DNA from: Guillardia theta CCMP2712
Taxonomy: Eukaryota; Cryptophyceae; Pyrenomonadales; Geminigeraceae
Direction of reading: 5' to 3'
Assembly: GCF_000315625.1 (NCBI RefSeq)
Contig: NW_005434647.1
Span: forward strand, 683,307 to 747,306
Length of the DNA stretch: 64,000 nucleotides
In this document: positions 10,600 to 20,475 of the stretch, in pieces
Layout: each line of letters begins with the position of its first letter
Position numbering within the stretch: the first letter of the stretch is position 1
Translations under genes and position numbers: made by a program
Notes under the pieces: model-generated
What the model saw: the letters and a program-made list of their open reading frames with translations, nothing else
The model's database searches: none
What the model was told of the DNA's origin: nothing

Positions 10600-12792
10600 A
10601 CGGTCCTGCATCTTCTTCATTCTATCCTCCCCCTCCCTCTCCCCTGTTGTCTCCTCTTACTCCTCCATCACCTTGATCCTCCTCATCTCCTCCAGCATGC
10701 GAGCAAGGGACTGGGACCTCCCGCCGACTCCAGACTCGCCGCTCTCCGTCTCGCTCTCCTCCTCCCTTCCCTTCCTCAGCGTACTCAGCAACATCTCCTT
10801 CCCGCCTCCGCTCATGCCAATGTGTCTGATCATCACAGCGATGTCATGGAACCGTTTCTCATACACCTTGTGCATCTCCTGCAGACGTTCCTCTACCTGC
10901 TCCTCCTCTCTCCCCGTCCGCCTCCTCCCCGGCTCCTCCTCCTGCGACATCTTCGCGCTCATGGCACCGATAACTTGCACGACCTCGTTGATCATCCCCT
11001 GCATCCTCTCCATCCCTGCTCCCTGCTCCCCCTCGACGCTCTTCAGCTCCTCCACTGCCTCCTGCAGCGGCACCATGCTTGCTTGAAGGTCTTCCGCCTG
11101 TCAGCAGAAGGAAGTGAGATGGAAAGAGGAGAGGGGACTGAAGGAAGGGAATTTGGAGGAGGAGATCAAGGAAATGAAGTTGTTCTTGGCGGTAAAGGAG
11201 ATGCTCAAGGTAAGGTGATGTTCGTGACAAAAGAAATGATGACGACGATGACGATGACGATGACGATGACAATGGGAGGAGGAGGAAAAAGAGGAGGTAA
11301 TGGTGGTGGAGCAAGAAAAGGAGGAGGAGCAAGAAAATCCATCAAACGCATGGAGAGGAAGAGAAGGGTCAGAACAAAGGGGATGATGTTGTTACCAGCT
11401 GATTGATCTTGATAGCAGTCGAGCTGATGTTGTCTTCCTGCTCTACATCTCAATCCCCTTCCTCACCCTCGTCATCAGCTCACGCAGTGTCGAATCTTAT
11501 TCAGAAGCTCCAAACTTCTTGCCTCCTGGTTGGACGCGAGTGAGCGAGAAAACAGAATGTCATCCTCGACGAACCTGCGCCTGGGCCAAGTCTCTTTCCT
11601 TCTCATCCTGTTGGTCCAATATCAATGCGGGAGAGAAAGTACATGATGAACAAACTCCATCAAGATACCCGATGGCCATCAATGACATTATCATCGTGAT
11701 CGTAATCGTCACCATCATCTCAATCAGTACCACCACCACCACCACTACCAGTATTATTACTGATGATCATCTAGCAGCTGACCTGATAGTTTGTTTTGAT
11801 CTGCAACGCGCGAATCTTTTCGTCCTGTTGATACAATCAGCAATTACTAGCAAGTGACTACAGAAAGACATGGAGAGATGAAGGCACAGGAATGCAAACA
11901 GACAGACACAAGAACCAACATAAGCTCCAACAAACGTCCATACAAACATGCACAGCGCAACTCGTCAACTTTGATGATCATCCCACAGCAATCAGCACGA
12001 GCAATCACAATCAACCAGAGATGAAATTTTCTTGTCCGCTTCATCTCGAGCGCTTTGAGCATGCTCCCGCGTCTCCATCGCGTGCTCCAGCCTGTCGCAT
12101 CGCGCTACCATGGCGGCTATACTCTTCTCCATGCTCTGCACCGCCTGCACTGCCGTGCCTTCCTTGTCCACTTGCTTCGCGTTCAACCTGCTCCGCAGCT
12201 GCTCTACTTCCTTCCTCAGCTCCGCATGATTCTGATTCACCTCCTCCTGCTTCTTAACCATCTCCCTCCGCATCTCCTTCCTCTCATTGTTTCGGTGCTC
12301 TTCGATTTCATCCACCTTCCTCCTGTAGTCATCCATGAAGTACCTGACTTCTTCTTGCCAGCGGAGCAGATTGTTGAGAGTCTTCTCGGCCTTGCTCCTC
12401 TTTTCTCTCTCCTCTGCCAGCTTCTTCTTCACCTCCTCGAGCTCCTCGTCCACCCCGACGAGGCGCGACGAGACCTCAGTCAGGACCTCCTTCTTGGACT
12501 CCTCCATCTTCGTTTGCACCTGTTGGCTTTTACTCTCCATCTCGTGCTTCACGTTTGCAAACAGCCTGTCGATATCGGAGGAGAGGGTAAATCGTTGACG
12601 ATACTGATACGACACGTCTAGGGGTTGAGCCGACATGTCTACACTGCCCTGAAGAGATTCAGCAAGCGAGTTGAGGATAGAACTTGATCTGTTGCTCTTC
12701 GGTGCCGACGATCTGGTTTGAGAGATGGAGCGAAGGATACTTTCTGTGTTGGCAAGAGATCTGTCCGTCGACGCTTTCCAGTCGTCCAGCAT
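9222..12792 (-). CDS. Long coiled-coil protein, multi-exon, function unknown
   Basis: Starts at ATG 12792 (MLDDWKASTDRSLANTE). The first exon, to about 12030, is a strong heptad-type coiled coil (EELEEVKKKLAEEREKRSKAEK and much more). Short downstream exons with good GT-AG borders keep the same character: DEKIRALQIKTNYQ (about 11795-11836), DEKERDLAQAQ (about 11575-11610), EDNISSTAIKINQL (about 11395-11440), an exon from AEDLQASMVPLQEAVEELK to EMRRIK (about 10675-11100), GEVDQDMSSFRKMMYDVQSR to LQVQPLKE (about 10180-10310), RLNSLQNKVHALQIQ (about 9780-9825), then a Glu/Gln/His-rich tail ending AAPEPVPVSFCAA and TGA at 9222. No motor or membrane domain is visible. A structural or centrosome/cytoskeleton role is possible but not shown. 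Exon order is well supported; exact borders are not. Confidence 0.65.
10411..10599. repeat. 57-bp tandem repeat, three copies, plus CTG run
   Basis: Three consecutive near-perfect 57-bp units at 10411-10467, 10468-10524 and 10525-10581, each starting TCTCCTTCTTCTCTATGC and ending in CTACTACTGCTACC or TGCTGC. The last runs into a CTG triplet tract to about 10599. It lies in an intron of the coiled-coil gene (minus strand). Confidence 0.9.
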
Positions 12793-14012
12793 TGCGAGGT
12801 ACTACCCTTACCCGAAAGTTCTGCAGCATGAAAATTCAGTTCACGACGATTCTGCTAATGGTGGCAAGTGCATGAATTGGTTAAGAAGTCAACATCAAGA
12901 TTCGACGTTGTCCAACAGATAGTGTTAATGACTGCAGCTTTTGTATATCTCAAACAACAATTCTCATACGGCTTGTAATCCAGCGAAACTCTACTACGTT
13001 CCTCCTACGTCGCTGGTTGAGGTATCTTGTATCTAGCTGATACTGTCCTTCTCATTCACCATTCGTTTTTTGCCTGCGCTCTTGCTACCAACCATCATGC
13101 CTTCGCTCGCCTGTTCCCACTCTCGCCATGTAGAACAGTGTACACGCCTAGGCGAACGTAAGAGTGACAGTTTGAGAATATTCAATTAATTTTGAACATT
13201 TCACAGTGAGAGTTCAAATTACTGAGCATGTTCAATTTGATTGTTCAATACCGTTAGAATTTTCTTTTTTTTAGTTCAATCTACAGCCTTGTAACTCCCG
13301 GATCGCGGCCCGGAGTCGCCGGGCGTGAACGAGCGGCCACGGCCGGCGGGCCCGGGCCGGGAGCGGCCTGGCTCACGCCCGCCGGCGGGGGGGCCGGGCC
13401 GGGCGCCGGGTCGCAACCGCGCCCGGCCGTCAGGCTCAGGGACTCGAAGTTCTAACTGACAGACGGTGTGACGGAAGTTCCGACTGGGCGATTCAACTTG
13501 ACTCTGTGATCCGACTCTACGGGCGTTTCGTACGGTCGCCGTGCCGTACCGTACTGTAGCCGGGTACGGTAGACTAAGTCAGTGTATCTTAGTAGCAGTG
13601 CTGATCCGCCGCCATGATGATCATCATGGCACTGTTCGGAACGCCGCCGGGCACTGACCGATGACGTGCCCGGACTTGCAAAGCCTCTGATCGCCGTCGG
13701 ATCAGCTCGGCCGCGCCGCGGCGAGCCAGTTTCATCACATGATTGAAATGACTAGTTATTCTGCCAGGCTGCTCAGCTACTAACTTGAGTTTGTGACAGT
13801 TACACTGTGACGGGTGTTGCAGAGTCAGTCATGCCATGACCGTCCGATGATAGGATGAAGTTGGATCATCGGATAGCAGAGCAGTTGCGAGTCACGGTCT
13901 GTCAGGTCTCTCAGCAGAGGCAAGATTGCTGTCAAGTTTCAGCTTATTCATCACTCAAGTCCACGTCCATAACACTCGTCGGCTTCGTCTTGTGTCCTCT
14001 CTCTCAGTCTCC
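12793..14012. other. Intergenic region with GC-rich island
   Basis: No coding sequence seen. Between 13160 and 13290 the DNA is AT-rich with repeated GTTCAA/TTGAAC motifs. It switches abruptly to a very GC-rich block (about 13295-13440, CCCGGGCC words), then to a mixed block to about 13900 made of CGGTC, GACTC, TACGG and GATCATC words, including a perfect 20-bp palindrome at 13611-13630. The 3' flank of peroxiredoxin-like copy A starts at about 13920. Confidence 0.6.
13611..13630. repeat. Perfect 20-bp palindrome
   Basis: GCCATGATGATCATCATGGC reads identically on both strands. It lies inside the GC-rich intergenic island. Variants of its half-site (CATCATGGCATC) occur in other islands near 15050 and 49760. 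Confidence 0.9.
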
Positions 14013-14564
14013 TCAAGCCTGAGCTGATCCCCACACCACCTTGCCAAATTCTGGGCGAGTCTCGAGCTGCTCACGCACCCACTTGACAGCCATGATGATG
14101 GAGTCCGGGACAGGGCGTGCGGTCATCGGAGCACTGCCGATGTCGAGGTAGCGCACGGAGCCATCCTCCTTGATGAAGAACCAAGCAGGCTCGCTGAACT
14201 TGTGCTTCTGCTCGATGTAGTTGGTCGGGTCGCTGATAAAGAGTCCCAGCTTCTGCATGGTCGAAGGCTCCAAGCCGTAGGCGACATCGAAGGAGATGCC
14301 GCAGTTAGCGACGGTCGTCTTGGCTTCGGGCTCCTTGTCTGCCGAGATCGCGATGACCTTGACGTTGATCTCCTCGAAGGACTTGAGAGCTGCTTGCAGG
14401 CTCTTGAGAGTGCCCTGGCAGAAGGGGCAGAAGTTTCCACGGTAGAACACGACGAGGGTCTCGGTGTTCTTGTAGGGGAAGGTGACCTCTCCTCCTCCGA
14501 CCTTGGGGAGAGTCAGAGAGGGGAAGGCGCTGCCAGGAGCAAGGGAGGTACGTGTGGACGACAT
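14013..14564 (-). CDS. Peroxiredoxin-like (AhpC/TSA fold) protein, copy A
   Basis: Intronless 183-residue protein with a thioredoxin-fold AhpC/TSA signature: VVFYRGNFCPFCQGTL around residues 33-48, with a CPFC redox pair where peroxiredoxins have their peroxidatic Cys, then VKVIAISADKEPEAK and PAWFFIKEDGSVRYLDIG. Family knowledge predicts a thiol-dependent peroxidase or redoxin acting on H2O2 or organic peroxides. No targeting peptide is apparent, so it is likely cytosolic. It is almost identical to copy B at 36508-37059; by eye the proteins differ at residues 2 and 5 and at a Glu/Lys near residue 170. Similarity continues through about 90 bp of 3' flank and stops at about the start codon upstream. 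Confidence 0.85.
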   Translation of the reverse strand: MSSTRTSLAPGSAFPSLTLPKVGGGEVTFPYKNTETLVVFYRGNFCPFCQGTLKSLQAALKSFEEINVKVIAISADKEPEAKTTVANCGISFDVAYGLEPSTMQKLGLFISDPTNYIEQKHKFSEPAWFFIKEDGSVRYLDIGSAPMTARPVPDSIIMAVKWVREQLETRPEFGKVVWGSAQA

Positions 14565-15378
14565 GGCGGTGTGAGAATGACGTGGGTGCAGGACCGGTGT
14601 TTTGACTAGGGATTAAGGGGGTAGAGGGTTACCCGTACAGCCTGTCGTGCCGAGTCACGGGACAATCCCGGAAGGCCGCATGATCCACTGCTGTTCCTTA
14701 AAAAAAAGAGCTGTAAAGTGGCAGCTGACCAGTGACACTTTACTCAACCAGTAGTAGTCAAGACTCGACTTGTACCCGGACCGACTCGACCCGGTGCCTG
14801 CCCGGCCGCTGCCGGGCGGCAGTGCTGAGTGCCGTCGCCGGACAGTCCGATCATCGTCTCACAGAGTCACGAGTCAGTCGGAGTGCCTGCCAGTCACAGT
14901 GGCACCGCCGCCTCGCCGGGGGGCCCGACCCGGGCGGTGCCGGCGCCCAACTCGGGCCGGGCCGGGCGGCCGCCGCCACTGGCTGGGTCACAGCGACGGT
15001 CCGATCTGGCACCAACAGTTGGTGATCGGACCGCCGAGGTTCCGGGCCATCATGGCATCGGATGGCACATGATGATGCCATGGGCTGTGCAGTGCGGACA
15101 CACTCAGCTGGCGGCGCCCCGGCCCGGGCCCGCCAGTCGGAAAGATGCTAGGGCCGGGCTACTGTAGCCTAGTAGTGACTCTGTGAGGTGCCACTCCCCG
15201 CCAGTCGGGTGACGGTAGTATAACTAGTCCCGGACGGTCACTGAGTAATGTACGGTATGCCATGATAGTTTCAAGTAGCATATCAGTGTGCCGGGTTTTC
15301 AAGTTTCATTGTTTTAACATTCTTATTTCCTGTCTCCATGCATCGCGCTCTCTGCTCAGCAAAGTCACCGGGAGTCCT
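14565..15378. other. Intergenic GC-rich island upstream of copy A
   Basis: No gene recognised. A short GGGGGTAGAGGGTTACCCGT stretch lies just upstream of copy A (about 14615-14635), followed by a GC-rich island (about 14760-15250) with CCGGGC, GACTC and CAGTCGG words. It includes CCATCATGGCATCGGA at about 15048, a 16-mer that recurs at about 49758. Open frames here are GC artefacts. The last 120 bp are AT-richer 3' flank of the dioxygenase gene. Confidence 0.55.
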
Positions 15379-17054
15379 TCAGCCTCTCCCCTCCGACCTA
15401 CCAAGAACCAGCAGCGTCTCCCGTGCCCTCGCGTGCTGAGGGTGAACCTTGAGCGCCATTTCGATGGTCTTCTTCCCGGTTTCTACTTGCCCCGCCTGTC
15501 CTCCTCTCACCATCCTCCGAGACTCCCAACCCTTCCTCCCCCTCACCTGGATCGCTGCTATCCCCTGTGCAAAGAAGTGCTCAGCATAGTCTGGCCCCTG
15601 TCGCTGCGCTCAGTCGCACGCAGCAAGACACGAGAGGTAGTTGCCTGTCCTGATGCGGCATAGGAGCGAGCGAACAAGTCGTCGGCCAGGTCTTGATGCC
15701 CTTCAACGTCCTCAGCTACACTGAACGAGCTTCGCCCATGTACCTGACGCGTCCAGAAATTCTCCATGGAGCCAGAGGATCTTGGCGTTGACCTCCGGCC
15801 TGTCCACTCCGGACTCAGCGTACCTACCGCACCGTCACTAGGAGCAGGGCCCTGAGTCGAGCCAGTGCTCACTGGTCAAGGATGGCGTGATTCCTAGCGG
15901 CGAGCTGGAAGTAGCGGACTCTCTCGTTCAGATAGTCAGCTGATTTCCTAACAGCTGCAGCCAGCAAGTCTGTCAGGATGCTGCAGCGGCCAGAAGCGCC
16001 TGACCCTCTGACTTGTCGTTGGTGGCGCAGGAGGCGATGATGAAGGTGTGTCGGAGACCCTCGGTGATATCATGAACCTGCGGCTTCCACATAAGAGGAG
16101 AGCAGGGGGAAGAGATGGAGGGAGGAAGAGGGAGGGAGGGAGGGAGGGAGGGGCTGGCACAGCTATTGGATACAAGGCAGCATACCTTGTGAGGAAAGGC
16201 AGCAGGATAGAAGTACATATCTCCCTGCTCCGCGACGACGTTGATTGCACCCACCTATCAGCATCGTCATTGCAAGTGTGATGGTAGAAAGACAACAGCG
16301 AACTTGAAGCTCTCCCCCCTTGTACTTGTCCCTTGCAGATAGCATGATGTTAATGTTGATCGTTCTGCTCGTCCCTGCTCAACTTTTCAGAACTGCGCGA
16401 GCGATGGCAAGTTTGATTCACCATCGTTGGGTTTCGTGTCAATGTGGAAGTCAAAGAAGTATCCGGCCTTGAACTCATGAAGGAGATTGAATTCCACCTG
16501 CATGTCCGAGTCAACCCTGACAAGCAGCAGAATGTCGGGCTGGTGCACATGATTGCGAAACTGCTCCGAGGTTGTTTCTGTCACGTTGAAGCCCCAGGGC
16601 AACATCAGCTTGGAAGTCTTAGAGGCCTGCAAGGGAGACCGCGTGAATGGGAGGATGTGCGGTGGTGGCAAGCAGAGTACATTGATCACTCTCTCGTAGA
16701 TCCAGTCAAGCTTGCTCTCTTTCATGAGTTTGTTTTCCGCGTCTATCCGATTGATTCTTCTTACTCCCTTGTCATTCCGATGGTCCTGACACCCTCATCT
16801 TCACTTCATCACAAGACAGCAGCTTGAACAACCTCGTCTACTTTGCATCTTTCCTTGAACAGTTCGATGATCGACTCGCACTCCTCCGGAGTGAACACCT
16901 TGTGAAAGAAAGCAACTCCGTGCTTCGCATACTCCATCACTTGCATACCCCTATCGGCTTCCTCCGGCAACTGTAGACGCCCGTCAACCCGCCCACCGAA
17001 CCACATCAGAAGCACTCCCAGGCAAGTCAGTGATGCCCTAGTGACTCTCCTCAT
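15379..17054 (-). CDS. 2-oxoglutarate/Fe(II) dioxygenase (prolyl-4-hydroxylase-like) with C-terminal TPR-like tail
   Basis: ATG at 17054 begins a signal-peptide-like leader (MRRVTRASLTCLGVLLMWF). AFFHKVFTPEECESIIELF follows, the usual P4H opening. Next exons: ESKLDWIYERVINV, then ASKTSKLMLPWGF to LHEFKAGYFFDFHIDTKPND (about 16415-16620), holding the HxD iron ligands; MLSARDKYKGGELQV (about 16300-16345); INVVAEQGDMYFYPAAFPHKV (about 16185-16250), with the distal His; and VHDITEGLRHTFIIASCA, with the Arg that binds 2-oxoglutarate. The expected H-D-H-R set is therefore present. The gene seems to continue through short exons (SADYLNERVRYFQLAARN, PEVNAKILWLHGEFLDAS, GPDYAEHFFAQGIAAIQ, KTIEMALKVHPQHARARETL) that look like TPR helices, ending in TGA at 15379. 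A secretory-pathway hydroxylase is inferred. The tail could instead be a separate downstream gene. Confidence 0.7.
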
Positions 17055-17636
17055 CCTGTTCTCCTGGGCAGGAGGGGATCAGAGCTCCCACTGTCGCTTC
17101 CAGTCTCTAGTGATCGTCACTGCCTTCTCTCTTTACATGTCTACTTCATTCTCTGCCTGTTCTTCTATCATCTGTCTATTCTGAATTGAGGTCACCGTGA
17201 CAGCGTCCTTCCGCTGATTGCTATCGTAATAAGTGCTAGTCCTGTTTGCATCTGTTCTCCTCCTGCGAGCCCTCTCTCTCTGTCTCCCAACCATCTTGTT
17301 GCTCAGGTTTAACTCTCCCCAGTTCCTTCCTCTCATCGATCGTTTCGTACAACATCTTGCCTCGCCACTCTGACGCGCTCGCATACCCGCTCCATTCCCT
17401 TTTCCCTCCCCCTCCTCCCCCTCCCCTTCCCTTTCCCCGTCTCCTTCATCCCCTGTCCTGTCCTGTCCTGTCCTGTCCTGTCCTGTCCTGTCCTGTCCTG
17501 TCCGTTCCTGTCCTCCCTTCCCCTGTCCTGCCCTCTTTCCTGCCCTCCTCTCACCTCTCCTCCCCCCCCCCCCTCCTCCTTCTCCTTCGGTTCCTTACCT
17601 CCATGGCCTCCTCCTGACAACACGTATGAAAATGCC
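17055..17636. repeat. Intergenic region with TGTCC tandem repeat
   Basis: No gene seen. Bases 17453-17505 are about ten copies of the pentamer TGTCC/CCTGT, embedded in a C/T-rich tract (about 17395-17600). The bases nearest 17055 are presumably the 5' flank of the dioxygenase gene. Confidence 0.8.
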
Positions 17637-18197
17637 CTAGGAAATGTCCTTCCGATATCCTACTTTCTTCTTCGTATGGCTGGCACTTTCCCCACACTGT
17701 TTACAGGGTATCCTTACACTCCCGGGTGGGGGTAATAATCTGTGCCAGTCACACAGAGAAAGGTGAGGGTACAAAAGGGACTTTATGAGGGTGGGGGTAA
17801 TGTAAAGGTGGGTGAGGGTAGTTGATGTTGAATTGGTCGCTATGTCGTCGATTAGATGGTTGATGGAGGGAGGGAGGAGGAGCCGATGGCATGGGGCAGG
17901 GAGGAGCGAAAAGTTCCGTGCCATGCCCATCAGCTCATTGACATCGAACAGAAACTTTGACGGAGGTGAGAAATCGCTCAGCTGCATCAGCATCTTCAGA
18001 CCATCGAGATTAGTTACAAGTTTGATCCTTGATGGAAAGACACCGGCGTCGGGAGACGGATGCATGTCTTTCTCGCACCACCACGTCGCATCGAACAGTC
18101 TATACACGTCAACAAGCTGCCATGCTCGTTTCATGAGAGTCGCTCCTCCCTTTGCGCATGTTGCGATCGTTCGGGGTGCGATAGCGCGTAACCTCAT
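17637..18197 (-). CDS. Hypothetical protein, divergent from TauE/SafE gene
   Basis: Single open frame of 186 residues from ATG 18197. The first 95 residues read like genuine protein (VYRLFDATWWCEKDMH, RIKLVTNLDGLKMLMQ, KFLFDVNELMGMARNF). The basic, alanine-containing start could be a mitochondrial presequence. The C-terminal half is Leu/Pro/Thr-rich and overlaps a CTACCCC-type region (about 17690-17830), so the real gene may end or splice near 17880. I do not recognise a family. The strand call rests on codon-like quality compared with the poorer opposite frame. Its start is only 28 bp from the putative start of the transporter gene, implying a shared promoter or overlapping transcripts. Confidence 0.4.
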   Translation of the reverse strand: MRLRAIAPRTIATCAKGGATLMKRAWQLVDVYRLFDATWWCEKDMHPSPDAGVFPSRIKLVTNLDGLKMLMQLSDFSPPSKFLFDVNELMGMARNFSLLPAPCHRLLLPPSINHLIDDIATNSTSTTLTHLYITPTLIKSLLYPHLSLCDWHRLLPPPGSVRIPCKQCGESASHTKKKVGYRKDIS

Positions 18198-18225
18198 TTA
18201 TTCATTGCGAAGCAGTGATCCTCGA

Positions 18226-19662
18226 ATGCACTCCCGGCCAACATTCCATCGCTCTACCAGGCCAGGAACTCATCTTGTCTCGAGACGGATGCTTTCTTCG
18301 GATGAATCCGTCGCCAGGAAGGAGGAGGAAAGTAGCGACACGTCGGGTAAGATCTCTTTCCTCGGGATGCCTATCGGGACCCTTGCGGGCACCTTTGGAA
18401 GCATACTTGGCGTCGGAGGAGGGGTGATCATGGTTCCCCTGCTGACGTGCAAGCCCATGAGCATGCAAGCAAGACACGCTTCTGCCACGTCCTTGGTGGC
18501 TGTGCTGGGCACAGGGCTGGTTTCGGCAGTGCTCTACTTCAGGTATGCAGGAATGCTGCATCTCGCTGCTTGACGAGCTTCTTTTGCGACAGCTACGGGC
18601 AGGCGGATCCTTTTGGCGCTGGAATCCTCGCAGTGGTAGCCATGTTCTCAGCGCCAGGTTTGCTGACCTCAATCCTTCCGCCGTCTGACTGAGGGTACAG
18701 CCGGCGCTCGAGCCACAATGAAGATCTCGCACAAGACCCTCAAGAAGGTCATGGGGGTATCGCTTGCTATGCACCTGCTCACTGCAGCATGAAGAGGTCT
18801 TTTAGGTGTTCCTTACGATATCGGCGCCGCTTGTCCCCTTGAGGGAAGGGCTCCTTGAGTCCAGCCACAAGAGTAACCTCCTGTCGGATCCGTTCTTCAT
18901 CTCGTTGCACGGTTACCCAGCGCAACGGCGTCATAAGTTGTTGATTGGCTTCTGCAGACGCAGAGAAGAAATATTTCCCGTACCTCGATGTCGTCTGCGA
19001 TCAGTGCAAGAAATCCTTCGGAGAGTTTCCAGGTTGCCGTGCCTGTCATGTGTCCGGGGCAATGTGGCTGAGAACTCTGGCAGGTCTCATGTCTGTTCCC
19101 AGTCACGCGAGGGTCCCCTACATCAGCATCCTTGTTGCAGCAGGTTGGCAGCTGCTGCAGAGGCACGACTGACGTTCCACGGGATTGATGTTCCACTCAG
19201 GGGGGACTGCGGGATACTTGTCGGGATTGCTGGGAATCGGAGGAGGTATCATAGTTACACCCTTGCTCGCCTTATTCTCAGGTGAAGGAAGGAGGGTGAG
19301 TGAGAAAGACTGAGAGAGCTGCAGGAATGTCACAACATGCTGTCGTGGGAACATCGATGGTGGCGATGATCTTCCCTTCGGCAGTTTCTCTGTATACTCA
19401 TCATCGCTTGGGCAATGTAAGGTGGCGAGGTGAGCTTCAGTATGCGGAAGAACGTCAGTTGACATCCATGAAAGTGGGGAGGATGCTGTTTCTTGGATCG
19501 ACTATCGGGGCAGCTCTTGGAGTGCAGGTAGCGGCTGCTTCCGGCCCACTGGCGCATTTGACGCTCCCGCTACAGATAGCACAACATGTACAGGACGACA
19601 CGTTGAAGTATATCTTTGCTGTTGGGATGCTGGGACTCGGGATAAAAACTTACAAAGCTTGA
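18226..19662 (+). CDS. TauE/SafE-family membrane transporter (anion/sulfite exporter-like), multi-exon
   Basis: The TauE/SafE hallmark appears twice, as expected for the two repeats of this 7-9 TM family. The first is GMPIGTLAGTFGSILGVGGG followed by VIMVPLLTCKPMSMQARHAS (about 18363-18480). The second is GTAGYLSGLLGIGGG followed by IIVTPLLALFS (about 19205-19280). In between are hydrophobic exon fragments (FGAGILAVVAMFSA) and KISHKTLKKVMGVSLAMHL. The last exon, from GMSQHAVVGTSMVAM to the TGA at 19662, includes GRMLFLGSTIGAALGVQVAA and a helical C-terminus. Known relatives move sulfite, sulfoacetate or other small anions across membranes. The N-terminus before residue 40 is Arg/Ser/His-rich and could be an organelle transit peptide. 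The start (18226 preferred) and the middle exons are uncertain. Confidence 0.75.
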
Positions 19663-19772
19663 TACATCGGAGCAGACTACCCACATTCCTTGTGCACAGA
19701 AGAAACCAAGCTTCTCCTCCTGGCTATGCATGCTCCATGGGCTCATCTTACAGGGATCCAAAGGCTTCATTT

Positions 19773-20475
19773 TTATCTCACAAGCGGCCTCTTTCTTTCT
19801 TCACAACCGCAAGAGCTGCTGCGATACTTCTGCATCTCAATCAAATACTCGTCTCTCCTCCTCTTCCTCATCCGATCTTCAGGTTCTGGTTCAAGTGAGG
19901 GGTCTTTCTCTTTCTTTGGTTTGGTTGAGAAGCTTGTCAACATTGTTCTGGTTGCAACGATCTGCTTTCCATCCACCTTGATCGTTGTTTTCTCTGCTCC
20001 TTTGTCCTGTCTATTCTCCTTCTTTTTCGCAGCAAGGAACTGCTCCATGAAGCTTCCATCGTTCGCAAACAGCAGCTTCATCGTTGAAGATGAGCGCTCG
20101 TTGTTAGCAGAATCACGCTCCTTGCTCTCATGCTGACTGTTCTGCTCCTTTGATTTGCTCTCAGTCATGGGCTGCAACTGCACAAAAATGTGAACATGTC
20201 ACAAACTTCCATATCGCTTGCTGTGAGATCATTGCTAAAGCATCTGACATGACATTACCTACCCAGTACAGGTATGATCAAAGGTAAAGCCGATGGCTGC
20301 AAGTCCGAAACACTCCCTTCCGCCTCCTTCCCTGACGATTCAGCATGCAGGTCAGTTTGAGCCTGGGCATGTTTGTGTAGATCTTGATAGTGGTAGATCT
20401 AGACCTCAAGAATATTGCGGATCTTACAAGCCAGTTGTTTGTATCGCTGGTGTTGTTTCTGTACCCTTGCGCTAC
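19773..20475 (-). CDS. Hypothetical charged protein with FANDGSFMEQF motif, about 3 exons
   Basis: The last exon (about 20174-19773) encodes a Ser/Lys/Glu-rich stretch, then MKLLFANDGSFMEQFLAAKK, a basic region and a terminal RMRKRRRDEYLIEMQKYRSS, with stop at 19773. Upstream, DLHAESSGKEAEGSVSDLQP (about 20290-20350) ends at a GTAGGTAAT donor. Before that, EDSSARVQKQHQRYKQLA (about 20415-20470) joins in frame if a 45-nt GTAAGA...AAG intron is removed; left in, the frame meets a TAG. The start codon was not located. The motif is reminiscent of RNA-processing proteins with an acidic/basic disordered body, but I cannot name the family. It converges on the TauE/SafE gene, 110 bp from its stop. 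Confidence 0.5.

Noticed and set aside
12055-12621. Leu/His-rich plus-strand frame
   Set aside because: Antisense of the Glu/Lys-rich coiled-coil exon, which gives Leu/Phe/Ser runs automatically.
14732-15167. Overlapping open frames in the island upstream of peroxiredoxin-like copy A
   Set aside because: GC-island artefacts, no coherent composition, no introns or motifs.
17690-17830. Telomere-like GGGTAGGG repeats
   Set aside because: The words are irregular, internal and scattered through many intergenic regions rather than a tandem array.
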